A stretch of 64,000 nucleotides of DNA. It comes from Streptomyces kaniharaensis (GTDB lineage Bacteria > Actinomycetota > Actinomycetes > Streptomycetales > Streptomycetaceae). Under the pieces are notes generated by a model. The model did not search any database. It was not told the origin of the DNA and saw only the letters and a program-made list of their open reading frames with translations. The stretch is from the NCBI RefSeq assembly GCF_009569385.1, contig NZ_WBOF01000001.1, positions 2,614,001 through 2,678,000 on the forward strand, given 5' to 3'. Of this stretch, positions 9,335 to 16,715 are shown piece by piece (positions within the stretch are counted from its first letter, which is position 1; each line of letters begins with the position of its first letter). The translations under genes and the position numbers were made by a program.

Positions 9335-9667
9335 GTGAGTGGCTCGTCGATCCGTTGATCTCGGTCAGGCAGCAGCGGGCGCGGGCCGCTTGGCGACGAG
9401 GCGGAATCGGAGTTCCTCCCGCGTCACCTAAAAGTCGCTATCAAGCCACTGGCTCTCGTAATAGCTCCGCCCGCGCGCCGTCGCGCCCGTCGCCGTGAAC
9501 ACACCGGCCCGAAACGGAGACTGACGGTCGCACAGCGTGATGCGACGGTATCGCTTGGTACGATAAACCAGGCAAAATGGCAGCTTATGGGTGCCGGTCC
9601 GGGGTACACCGGCATCTGCGTGACCACCACAACGCACAGGCCCACAGCAGGGCACGGGGGAACCACA
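9335..9667. other. intergenic region before the lanthipeptide regulator
   Basis: No gene called. A possible -10 element TACGAT at about 9558-9563 precedes the regulator gene by about 100 bases, but I find no convincing -35 at 17 nt. Confidence 0.3.
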
Positions 9668-10714
9668 TTGCGACTCGACATGCATGATGGCCATGCAGAG
9701 CCGGAAACCGACTTGGCCGAATTCGACTCCCTCAGCGAGGACGACATCCGGCTCTTCCATCTGGCCGTCGGCCGGGGCCAGCTCGACCCACGCGACGCCG
9801 TCGAGGCGCTGGGAATGGATCAGGAGCTGGTCGGCGCGGCCGTCCGGCGGCTGGAGCGGATGCACCTGCTGCGTCCGCTGCCGGCGGGGACGGACGGGAT
9901 CGCGCGCTTCGTGCCGGTCAATCCCGACGTTGCCGCGGCCGGACTGGTCGCGCCGCTGGAGAGCGAGTTGCGTCGGCGGCTCGCGGACACCCAGCGCGTC
10001 CGGGGCGAGCTAGCGCTGCTCGGCCAGGTCTACGCCCAGAGCCGCGCCCGGGACCACGCGGGGCTGGACGAGGTTCGCGAGCTCGGCACGGTCATCGACC
10101 TCATCGCGGACGCGACGGCCCGGTGCCGGGAGGAGGCGCTCACCTGTCAGCCCGGCGGCGGCCGGGCGCCCCACCTACTGGAGCAGGCGTACACCCGCGA
10201 CCTGACAATGATCCGGCGCGGGGTGCGGATGCGCACGCTGTACCAGCACACGGCCCGGCATCACGCACCGACGCAGGAGTACGTCGAACGCATCACTCAG
10301 GTCGGGGCCGAGGTGCGCACGACCAGCGAGCTGTTTGGGCGGATGATCGCCTTCGACCGCGAGGTGGTGTTCATCCCGCATCAGGACGATCCCGATTCCG
10401 CGGTGGTGATCCGCGATCCCTCGACGGTCGGATACCTGTGTACGGTGTTCGATCAGTGGTGGTCGCAGGCGGACCACTACACCCCCGCACGCTTCAGCAG
10501 GTCTCCGGCGGCCGGGGAGATCAAGGAGGCGATCATCCGGTTGCTGGCCGAGGGGCTGAAGGACGAGGTGATCGCGCGGCGCCTCGGCATGTCGTTGCGG
10601 ACCTGCCGGAAGCACATCGCGGAGATCATGGAGATCCTGGGTGCGGAGAGCAGGTTCCAGGCCGGATACCTCGCCCGCGCCGCGATCGGCCTGGAGGACC
10701 CGGGAGTCGCCTGA
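9668..10714 (+). CDS. LuxR-type helix-turn-helix transcriptional regulator (TrmB-like N-terminus)
   Basis: N-terminal TrmB-like winged helix (EDDIRLFHLAVGRGQLDP, then VRRLERMHLLRPLP), a central all-alpha/PLD-like segment, and a C-terminal LuxR-type HTH (IIRLLAEGLKDEVIARRLG, then SLRTCRKHIAEIM). Regulators of this build are frequent beside actinobacterial RiPP clusters. TTG 9668 is favoured by GGGGGA 6 nt upstream; ATG 9587 and ATG 9680 are alternatives in the same frame. It opens the lanthipeptide cluster and ends in a strong terminator shared with the convergent gene. Confidence 0.85.
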   Translation: MRLDMHDGHAEPETDLAEFDSLSEDDIRLFHLAVGRGQLDPRDAVEALGMDQELVGAAVRRLERMHLLRPLPAGTDGIARFVPVNPDVAAAGLVAPLESELRRRLADTQRVRGELALLGQVYAQSRARDHAGLDEVRELGTVIDLIADATARCREEALTCQPGGGRAPHLLEQAYTRDLTMIRRGVRMRTLYQHTARHHAPTQEYVERITQVGAEVRTTSELFGRMIAFDREVVFIPHQDDPDSAVVIRDPSTVGYLCTVFDQWWSQADHYTPARFSRSPAAGEIKEAIIRLLAEGLKDEVIARRLGMSLRTCRKHIAEIMEILGAESRFQAGYLARAAIGLEDPGVA

Positions 10715-10749
10715 AGCCTGGAGCACACACGTCAACGCCGAAGGCAAAG

Positions 10750-10785
10750 ACGCCGGGCCCGATCGACTCAGCGATCGGGCCCGGC
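10750..10785. terminator. bidirectional hairpin terminator between convergent genes
   Basis: Perfect 15-bp stem (CGCCGGGCCCGATCG and its complement) with a 6-nt loop, placed between the regulator end at 10714 and the end of the minus-strand gene at 10800. No long T-run, as is common in high-GC genomes. Confidence 0.8.
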
Positions 10786-10799
10786 GGACAACCGGCGTG

Positions 10800-11114
10800 T
10801 CAGACCGCCGCGTTGGCCTGCTTGACCAGGTCGACGGCGGCGGCGAGGCCGAGGCCGGGGATCGCGCGACGCAGCTCGCGGACGGCGCTCATCTCCTCGG
10901 TGCGCGGGTCGATGCCCGCGTGCTGCAGCAGGCCGACGACCCACTTCGCCTTCAGCTGCTGCTCATTGCCGCTCAGCCCGTCGAGAACCGACAGCGCGCG
11001 CTCAAGGCCGCGCTGCTCGTCGGGGCCGGCAGCGGCCAGCGCCTCGCGCAGGGCGGTACGGACGACGTCCAGCTCACGCAGGACGACCAAGTGGGTTTCA
11101 CGGGAAGAGAACAT
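10800..11114 (-). CDS. small protein with ribosomal L7/L12-like C-terminal motif
   Basis: A 104-residue product. N-terminal two thirds are helical (SSRETHLVVLRELDVV, ALERALSVLDGL); the last 28 residues (AVRELRRAIPGLGLAAAVDL and onward) match the GLGLKEAK-LV pattern of the ribosomal protein L7/L12 C-terminal domain. Too short and out of context for a ribosomal protein. ATG 11114 has AAGGAG 6 nt upstream. It lies directly downstream of the pseudokinase gene on the same strand and is probably co-transcribed, so it may be an accessory part of the lanthipeptide cluster. Confidence 0.6.
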   Translation of the reverse strand: MFSSRETHLVVLRELDVVRTALREALAAAGPDEQRGLERALSVLDGLSGNEQQLKAKWVVGLLQHAGIDPRTEEMSAVRELRRAIPGLGLAAAVDLVKQANAAV

Positions 11115-11153
11115 GATCAACTCCTTGTGTCAGACAACCTATCAAACTGACCG

Positions 11154-12083
11154 TCAGGGCGCCGGGACGGCGCACTCCTCGTCCACGAGCTCGGCGATCT
11201 GCCGTCCGTAGAAGAGAAGTTGGTCGTCCCAGCCCATGTATGCGGCGAAGTCGTGGGCATGGGTGAAAACTCTGAGCACCGACGTGCGGGACACCGTCCG
11301 TGCGTCCGGCAGCGACCCGTAGCCGTCGAGCAGCGCCTCGCGGGCCGCCTCCAGCCGGGCCGGGTCCGAGCCGACCCCGAAGTGCTCCCGGAGCATCCGG
11401 AACTCGGTGAACTCGCCGAGGATCCAGCCGAGATCGAAGCCGGCCGGCCCCCGGGACACCTCCTCACCGGTGAGCAGGGCGCCCGCTCCTGTGCGTCCGT
11501 CCACGATGAGCGACCCGAGGCCGGGTGCTCCGTGCAGGAGTACGTCCCCGGGGGAACCCCCGGAAAGCCCGGCGCACCACTGCCGGACGGTCTCCCAGCG
11601 CCTCGGGCCGAGCACACCGCGCAGCGACTCGTACAGTCGCGGGGCCGCCCCGGGGCCGTGGCCGGTGCCCATCCAGGCATCGAGCCGGGCCGGCCCGGGC
11701 GGGCCGTTCCGCGGCAGCTGCTCCCCGGGCAGAGCCAGGGCGTGCAGCAGGGCGAGGGTGCGGCCGGCCCCGGCAAGCGCGCGGACCAGGGCCTCGGTGC
11801 GGGTCGTCGACACCGGGTGCAGCAGCAGCGCGGCCGCCGACGTACGGGCCGGGACGCGGTAGCGGCGTTCCTCGCCCCGCACCTGAGGCAGCGCCGGCAA
11901 AAGCCCGCCCGCCACCGTGCCCAGGGCCGCTCGGACCGGACCCGAGGGCGCGCCGAGCACGGCTGCCCGCAGAGCGCCGGGGCTGCGGTTCCAGTGGAAT
12001 CCGGCACCGGACCGGTACACGGCGGTACGCAGAAATCCGGTGTCGAACTCCTCGACCGGAGTTCCGTTTTCCTGGTCGGTCAT
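11154..12083 (-). CDS. phosphotransferase-fold pseudokinase in lanthipeptide cluster
   Basis: A 309-residue protein with the shape of an aminoglycoside-phosphotransferase-family C-lobe, but the catalytic HGDPGLGNL-type loop reads HGAPGLGSL (His184, Ala186 for Asp, Ser191 for Asn), and the metal-binding DW/DF site reads TGEE (205-208). It should not transfer phosphate. Class V lanthipeptide clusters encode a three-part synthetase (kinase-like, HopA1-like and a third protein of unclear role); this could be the third part, but that is inferred from position. ATG 12083 has AGGGGG 5 nt upstream. Transcribed away from the precursor genes. Confidence 0.75.
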   Translation of the reverse strand: MTDQENGTPVEEFDTGFLRTAVYRSGAGFHWNRSPGALRAAVLGAPSGPVRAALGTVAGGLLPALPQVRGEERRYRVPARTSAAALLLHPVSTTRTEALVRALAGAGRTLALLHALALPGEQLPRNGPPGPARLDAWMGTGHGPGAAPRLYESLRGVLGPRRWETVRQWCAGLSGGSPGDVLLHGAPGLGSLIVDGRTGAGALLTGEEVSRGPAGFDLGWILGEFTEFRMLREHFGVGSDPARLEAAREALLDGYGSLPDARTVSRTSVLRVFTHAHDFAAYMGWDDQLLFYGRQIAELVDEECAVPAP

Positions 12084-12531
12084 TTTCACCCCCTGAGGAC
12101 GAACGGAAGGCCACCGAACGGCCGGCGGCGATGACATTTCTAGCATGATTCGCGCGAACAAGAATGGGGAATCCATCGGGAGCTACCGGAAGCAGGCCAC
12201 CACCAGGCAGGAGCGGCCGATCGACCGGCTCGCCGATGGCAAAATATTCCGACGCCCCGGCTGGGCCATTCCTTGACGGACGACTACCGGGGCGACTCCG
12301 CGGATGGTTTCCGCGAGATTCCCGGGCGCGTTTCTGAGCCAGTGAATGTGATTATTCCGGAAGATGCGCAGGTCGCGGATCCGGACCCCAAAGAAGGGCC
12401 ATTCTTCGGGGGTCGAGAGCTGTTAGAAATTTGCCCAGCAGCCGCCGACGCCCCACCCGGGGCGAAGCGAAGGCGGCCGCACCGGCTCCTCCGTGAGCCG
12501 TCCACTACCGATCCCGAAGACGGAGAACACC
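12084..12531. other. regulatory region upstream of the precursor peptide genes
   Basis: Locally less GC-rich than its surroundings. Contains the 10-bp palindrome TTCGCGCGAA (12149-12158) and an AAAATATTCC stretch near 12241 that could hold a -10 region. A frame at 12273-12545 begins with TTG, lacks a ribosome site and runs into the first precursor gene, so I do not call it. Confidence 0.4.
12149..12158. promoter_or_regulatory. palindromic operator candidate
   Basis: Perfect 10-bp palindrome TTCGCGCGAA, 66 bases upstream of the pseudokinase start and 374 upstream of the first precursor. It lies in the divergent promoter region and could bind a dimeric regulator; short palindromes also arise by chance in GC-rich DNA. 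Confidence 0.3.
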
Positions 12532-12729
12532 ATGAACAACGCTGACCAGCTCATCGCCGGCTACACCGCCTACACCGACGCCGAGGAGGTCGGTGCGGGC
12601 GCCACGGCCGAGGCCCCGGCGACCACCCCCGCGCTGAGCGTCATCGCCGTCTCGACCGCCGCCTGCGGTGCCGCCGTCGGCAGCGCCATCGGCGGCTCGA
12701 TCGCCGGCACCGTCAACTGGGGCTGCTGA
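12532..12729 (+). CDS. class V lanthipeptide precursor peptide 1
   Basis: A 65-residue precursor. Leader MNNADQLIAGYTAYTDAEEV is shared with the next two genes; the core is Ser/Thr/Ala/Gly-rich with one internal Cys in STAACGA and ends in TVNWGC. Ser/Thr upstream of each Cys allow one internal (methyl)lanthionine, and the terminal Thr-x-Asn-Trp-Gly-Cys fits a C-terminal S-aminovinyl-(methyl)cysteine ring made by the HFCD enzyme at 24180. Ribosome site GGAGA 6 nt upstream of ATG. The core differs strongly from copies 2 and 3, so a distinct product is expected. Confidence 0.88.
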   Translation: MNNADQLIAGYTAYTDAEEVGAGATAEAPATTPALSVIAVSTAACGAAVGSAIGGSIAGTVNWGC

Positions 12730-12745
12730 GCCAGTCGTTCCCGCA

Positions 12746-12774
12746 GGAGGGGCCCGCAGCAGGCAGGCCCCTCC
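12746..12774 (+). terminator. intercistronic hairpin between precursors 1 and 2
   Basis: 9-bp perfect stem GGAGGGGCC/GGCCCCTCC with an 11-nt loop, 17 bases after the stop of precursor 1 and 58 before the start of precursor 2. It may act as partial terminator or 3' mRNA stabiliser and so set precursor dosage. Confidence 0.5.
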
Positions 12775-12831
12775 GGCACGACCAACCGCGGCCCCATCCG
12801 GGCCGCCCCCTCTAACTCCTCAGGAGATGCC

Positions 12832-13023
12832 GTGAACACCACCGACCAGCTCATCGCCGGCTACACCGCCTACACCGACGCCCAGGAGGTCGGCGCCAGC
12901 GCCTCCGCCGAGGCCCCGGCCACCACCCCCACGATCGTCACCGCCTCCTCCCCCGAGTGCGGCGCCTTCACCGTCAGCGTGGTCAGCGGCGCCGTCGGCG
13001 CCACCGCCAACTGGGGCTGCTGA
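12832..13023 (+). CDS. class V lanthipeptide precursor peptide 2
   Basis: A 63-residue precursor with GTG start and TCAGGAG ribosome site. Leader begins MNTTDQLIAGYTAYTDAQEV; core after about residue 30 has SSPECGA and ends TANWGC, keeping the same two Cys positions and the Thr five residues before the end as precursor 1. Residues between the two ring zones (FTVSVVSGAVGA) supply further Ser/Thr for dehydration. Leader removal is likely by the M16 pair encoded downstream. Confidence 0.88.
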   Translation: MNTTDQLIAGYTAYTDAQEVGASASAEAPATTPTIVTASSPECGAFTVSVVSGAVGATANWGC

Positions 13024-13039
13024 GCCAGTCGTTCCCGCA

Positions 13040-13068
13040 GGAGGGGCCCGCAGCAGGCAGGCCCCTCC
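13040..13068 (+). terminator. intercistronic hairpin between precursors 2 and 3
   Basis: Second copy of the GGAGGGGCC/GGCCCCTCC hairpin, carried along in the tandem duplication at the same distance from the flanking genes. Confidence 0.5.
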
Positions 13069-13125
13069 GGCACGACCAACCGCGGCTCCATCCGGGCCGC
13101 CCCCTCTAACTCCTCAGGAGATGCC

Positions 13126-13317
13126 GTGAACACCACCGACCAGCTCATCGCCGGCTACACCGCCTACACCGACGCCCAGGAGGTCGGCGCCAGCGCCTCC
13201 GCCGAGGCCCCGGCCACCACCCCCACGATCGTCACCGCCTCCTCCCCCGAGTGCGGCGCCTTCACCGTCAGCGTGGTCAGCGGCGCCGTCGGCGCCACCG
13301 CCAACTGGGGCTGCTGA
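13126..13317 (+). CDS. class V lanthipeptide precursor peptide 3 (identical to peptide 2)
   Basis: 63-residue product identical to that of 12832-13023, made by tandem duplication. It doubles the gene dose of this core peptide. Same GTG start and ribosome site. Followed by two strong hairpins that end the precursor transcript before the convergent protease genes. Confidence 0.88.
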   Translation: MNTTDQLIAGYTAYTDAQEVGASASAEAPATTPTIVTASSPECGAFTVSVVSGAVGATANWGC

Positions 13318-13334
13318 GCCGCCCCGACAGACGT

Positions 13335-13395
13335 GGGGCGCACCTGCTGCGCGCCCCAACGACGAGGGCCGGTCGACCCCCGCGACCGGCCCTCG
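13335..13395. terminator. double hairpin terminator between precursor and protease operons
   Basis: First hairpin GGGGCGC (13335-13341) with GCGCCCC (13351-13357); second, stronger hairpin with a perfect 13-bp stem CGAGGGCCGGTCG (13363-13375) and its complement (13383-13395). It separates convergent transcription units and can serve both. Confidence 0.75.
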
Positions 13396-13433
13396 CGGCG
13401 TTCCCGTCGGATGAACGGCACTCCCGTCAACGG

Positions 13434-14810
13434 CTAGATGACCGCGCCGAGCTCGGCCAACGCGGGAGCCAGTGCCTCCCGATCACCGACCACCACACCG
13501 GTGAAGGCCCGTGGGTCGAGCCAGCGGTGTGCGGCCGACTCGACCTCCTCCGGCCGGACCGTACGGACCGTCTCCGGGAAGTCAGTGAGCCACTGCGGCG
13601 GAAGCCCGAAGCCGAGCGTGGACGAGAGGTTGGTGGCCAGCGTCGCCTGGCTCGCCAGCGAGATCATGCTCATCCCGAGCAGGAACCGCCGTGCCGACTC
13701 GACCTCGGCGGCCGGCAGCGGGCCGTCCACCAGCCGCGCCAGCTCCGCCCGGATCTCGCGAAGCGCCGCCGCGGTGTACCCGGTCGCGCTGTCGGCCTCG
13801 ATCGCCAGCCGCAGAGTGTCCTTGACGTCCTCGATCCGGGAGTCCGTCCGGTACGCGTAGCCCTTGGTCTCGCGGATGTTCGTGACCAGGCGTGAGGAGA
13901 AGTACCCGCCGAACACCAGGTTCGCGAGGCTCATCGCGCCGAAGGACGGATCCGTCCTAGCCGGCCCGGGCGCGACCAGCCGGATCTGCGACTGGACGGC
14001 CCCCGGCCGGTCCACCAGCCGCACCGGCTCCGGCCGCAGCTCCGGCACCCGGATCGGCTCCCGGTCCGCCGGCCCGCCCTGCCACCACGCGGTCAGCGCG
14101 GCCACCTCGGCCACCGTCCGCTCCGGATCGAGGTCGCCGACCAGGACCAGTGAGGAGCCGGCCGGGGTGAGGACGCGCCGGTGGAGTGCCGCGACGCCGG
14201 CGGGCGTGACGGCGGCCAGCGCGGCCGGTTCGGGCGTGTCCTGCACAGCCGGGTCGTCCCGGTAGCAGTGCCGTCGCAGCGCTTCCTGGGCGAGCACGTG
14301 CGGCTGGGAGCGGACGACCTTGATGCGCTCGGCGAGCCGGCCCTTCGCCGACTCGACCTCGGCGGCCTCGTAACGGGCGTCCGCCAGGGCGTCGGCCAGC
14401 ACCTGCAGCAGCACCGGCAGCCCGCTGCGGGGGGCCGACCCGATGAGGTTGAGCCACATCGGGCTGCGCACCGCGTCCAGCGTGGCGCCACTGCGGGCCA
14501 GCAGGGTGTCGGTCTCCCGGTGATCGCGCCCGGTGGTCCCGCGCAGCACGGTCGCCGCCATGACCTCGGCGGTGGCCAGGGCTTCAGTGCCGCGGGGCAC
14601 ACAGGGAATCCGCAGCCGCAGCTCGGTCATCGAGGTGGAGGGCTGGCGGACGCAGATGACGCGCAGCCCGTTCGGCAGCACGGTGTCCACCAGGGGTGGG
14701 AGCCGGTAGGGCTGTTGCGCGGCCACGTCGGGGATCGGACGCGGTCCGCGCACGGTGCGGGCGATCTGCGCCGCGGAGCGGTGGACGAGCTGCGGGGTCT
14801 GGGCGATCAC
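13434..14810 (-). CDS. M16 family peptidase, inactive partner subunit
   Basis: A 458-residue M16 (insulinase/pitrilysin) protein. The zinc motif HxxEH is absent at the expected place, but the C-terminal substrate-binding arginine and tyrosine of partner subunits are kept (SSRLVTNIRETKGYAY). In two-subunit M16 proteases one chain holds zinc and the other shapes the cavity. The GTG start (14810) overlaps the stop of the active subunit gene in GTGA, so the two are coupled. M16 pairs are a regular part of class V lanthipeptide clusters, where leader removal is their likely job. Confidence 0.9.
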   Translation of the reverse strand: MIAQTPQLVHRSAAQIARTVRGPRPIPDVAAQQPYRLPPLVDTVLPNGLRVICVRQPSTSMTELRLRIPCVPRGTEALATAEVMAATVLRGTTGRDHRETDTLLARSGATLDAVRSPMWLNLIGSAPRSGLPVLLQVLADALADARYEAAEVESAKGRLAERIKVVRSQPHVLAQEALRRHCYRDDPAVQDTPEPAALAAVTPAGVAALHRRVLTPAGSSLVLVGDLDPERTVAEVAALTAWWQGGPADREPIRVPELRPEPVRLVDRPGAVQSQIRLVAPGPARTDPSFGAMSLANLVFGGYFSSRLVTNIRETKGYAYRTDSRIEDVKDTLRLAIEADSATGYTAAALREIRAELARLVDGPLPAAEVESARRFLLGMSMISLASQATLATNLSSTLGFGLPPQWLTDFPETVRTVRPEEVESAAHRWLDPRAFTGVVVGDREALAPALAELGAVI

Positions 14811-16144
14811 AGGACGGGCTCCAGTTCCTGGTCGGCGGGGCGGGAGGTGGGCACGAGCCGGAGCACCGCCCGGGCGTCCGGACTCAACGCGACTGCGGCT
14901 GAGGCGAGTTGATCGGCGGTGACGGCGGCGAGCCGGTCCGGCAGCTGATCCACCAGTTCGGCGCGGCCGTAGAGGACCTCCAGCGCGCCCAGCGACCTGG
15001 TGCGGGCCTCCAGGCCGTCGTGTTTGCGGTGCAGGCCGGCCGTCGCCCGCATCGCCGCGCAGGTCAGTTCGTCGCCGCGCGGGCCGTGGGCGGCGAGGTC
15101 GGCGAGTTCCTCGTCGAGGACGTCCAGGATCCGCTCCGGCGCGGTGGCGGCGTCGTGGGTGGCCACCACCAGGAAGGTGTCGGGGGCCCGCGCGGTCAGC
15201 GCACCGAACAGGCCGCACCCGGTGCTGACGTCCGTCACCAGCCGGGTGTCGTGCAGCAGCCGGCGCTTCAGGCGGGCCGTGGGCGCACCGGTGAGCACCG
15301 TCGAGAGCAGCATCTGGGCCAGGTAGGCGTCCAGTTCCGTGGCCGGGTCCGGCATGCGGTAGCCGGCCGCCAGGGCGGGTGCGGGGGCGTGCCGGTCCGG
15401 GTGCTCGCCGGTGCGGGCGCCCGTCAGCGGCGGCTCGGCCAGCGGGACCGCCGCCGGTCGCGGACGGGCGGGGATGTCCTCGAAGTGGCGCCGCACCAGT
15501 GCGAGGGCCTCGACGGGGTCGAAGTCGCCGGCGATCGTCAGCACGGCGTTGGCGGGCGAGTAGTAGGTGTCGAAGAACGCGGCGCACTCGTCGAGGGTGG
15601 CCCGTTCGAGGTCGCGGAAGTCCCCGTAGCCGTTGTGGGCGTTCGGGTAGGTGTCGTAGAGGACGCCGGGCAGGACGGTCCACGGGAAGCCGCCGTACGG
15701 CCGGTTGAGGACGTTGAGCCGGATCTCCTCCTTCACCACCTCGACCTGGGTCCGCAGGCTCTCCTCGGTGAGCCGGGGCGCCCGCATCCGGTCCGCCTCC
15801 AGGAACAGCACCTGTTCGAGCGCGGCCGCCGGGACGACCTGGTAGTAGTCGGTGTAGTCCTGGTGGGTCGAGCCGTTGGCGGTGCCGCCGGCCGCCTGGA
15901 CGCGCTGGAAGTGCTCCAGCCGCGCGACGCTCTCGCTGCCCTGGAACATCAGGTGTTCGAAGAGGTGCGCGAAGCCCGTCCGCTGCTCGGGTTCGGACCT
16001 GAAGCCGACGTCGTAGTGGACGCCGACCCCGACCGCGGGCATGTGCCCCATGGGGTACAGGAGGACGCGCAGTCCGTTGGGAAGCGTCGTCCGGTGGAGC
16101 GCCGGCGTGTGCAAGGGGATCAGCCTCCGGTGTGCGGTGGCCAC
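14807..16144 (-). CDS. M16 family zinc peptidase, catalytic subunit
   Basis: A 445-residue protease with inverted zinc motif HLFEH (His60, Glu63, His64) and a downstream acidic cluster EVVKEE (about 134-139) that supplies the third ligand at the distance usual for M16. N-terminal TLPNGLRVLLYPMGHMPAVGVGVHYDVG is the family start. No signal peptide, so it acts in the cytoplasm. Likely cuts the lanthipeptide leader together with the subunit encoded by the overlapping next gene. Confidence 0.93.
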   Translation of the reverse strand: MATAHRRLIPLHTPALHRTTLPNGLRVLLYPMGHMPAVGVGVHYDVGFRSEPEQRTGFAHLFEHLMFQGSESVARLEHFQRVQAAGGTANGSTHQDYTDYYQVVPAAALEQVLFLEADRMRAPRLTEESLRTQVEVVKEEIRLNVLNRPYGGFPWTVLPGVLYDTYPNAHNGYGDFRDLERATLDECAAFFDTYYSPANAVLTIAGDFDPVEALALVRRHFEDIPARPRPAAVPLAEPPLTGARTGEHPDRHAPAPALAAGYRMPDPATELDAYLAQMLLSTVLTGAPTARLKRRLLHDTRLVTDVSTGCGLFGALTARAPDTFLVVATHDAATAPERILDVLDEELADLAAHGPRGDELTCAAMRATAGLHRKHDGLEARTRSLGALEVLYGRAELVDQLPDRLAAVTADQLASAAVALSPDARAVLRLVPTSRPADQELEPVL

Positions 16145-16266
16145 GGGTTCGGGGCCTGGTGGGTGGAAAGGCGCGGGCCCCGCCCGGTGCGGAGCGGGGC
16201 CCGTCGGTCACGCCCGGTCCTGGGACGCGGGTGCGGGTGCGGTTTCGTGGGGTACGGTCCGGTGGT

Positions 16267-16668
16267 TCATCGCCCAACGGGTGTACGTACGACGGGGGAT
16301 GCCCATGAGTCGGCAAAACCTTGAGATGGTGAAACCGCTCTCGCGTCGAATCGCCTCAAGGGCCGGGTAGGGACCTGGCGGTAGTCCGCCACTCGTCGAC
16401 GGGCCCGCAGCTCGATGTACGCCTCGCCGAGCGCGGTCTTCAACTCGGAGATCTCCTCCTGGAGTTCCTTCTCACGGTCGTTGATGCGCCCGGCGCTGCC
16501 CTCCAGGCCGCGACGACCGCCCTCGATGAACTGCCGCTTCCAGTTCCCCACCGACTGCTCGGAGACCTTGGCATTCCGGGCGGCCTCCGCGATCGAGGTT
16601 CCGCCGCCGAGCACGGTGAGGATGATCTTCAGTTTGTCTTCGGCCGGCATGGCCGGGGGACGTGACAT
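16267..16668 (-). mobile_element. transposase OrfA-like fragment (IS3-type HTH), probably a remnant
   Basis: First 85-90 residues have an HTH of transposase OrfA type (KLKIILTVLGGGTSIAEAAR, VSEQSVGNWKRQFIEGGRRG) followed by a coiled coil (REKELQEEISELKTALGEAY). After that the frame runs into about 40 residues of unrelated basic sequence, and no OrfB or terminal inverted repeats are visible. It lies between the protease and synthetase genes, so an insertion sequence once entered the cluster. It could instead be a domesticated small HTH protein. Confidence 0.6.
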
Positions 16669-16715
16669 CTCCAGTCATCTCCGTTCCTTCGGATCCGGTG
16701 CACTCGGATCGCCGC

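Larger units (their letters stand above)
12730..13317 (+). repeat. 294-bp tandem duplication carrying precursor genes 2 and 3
   Basis: Two head-to-tail units (12730-13023 and 13024-13317), each containing the 102-bp spacer and one precursor gene. By eye the only difference is one base in the spacer (C or T in CCATCCGGG context), and the coding parts are identical, so the duplication is recent. Confidence 0.95.

Noticed and set aside
9587..9667. ATG 9587 as start of the LuxR-type regulator
   Set aside because: The extra 27 residues look non-coding and have no ribosome site; TTG 9668 has GGGGGA at good spacing.
12273..12545. 90-aa frame upstream of the first precursor
   Set aside because: TTG start without ribosome site, overlaps the precursor start and has no conserved pattern.
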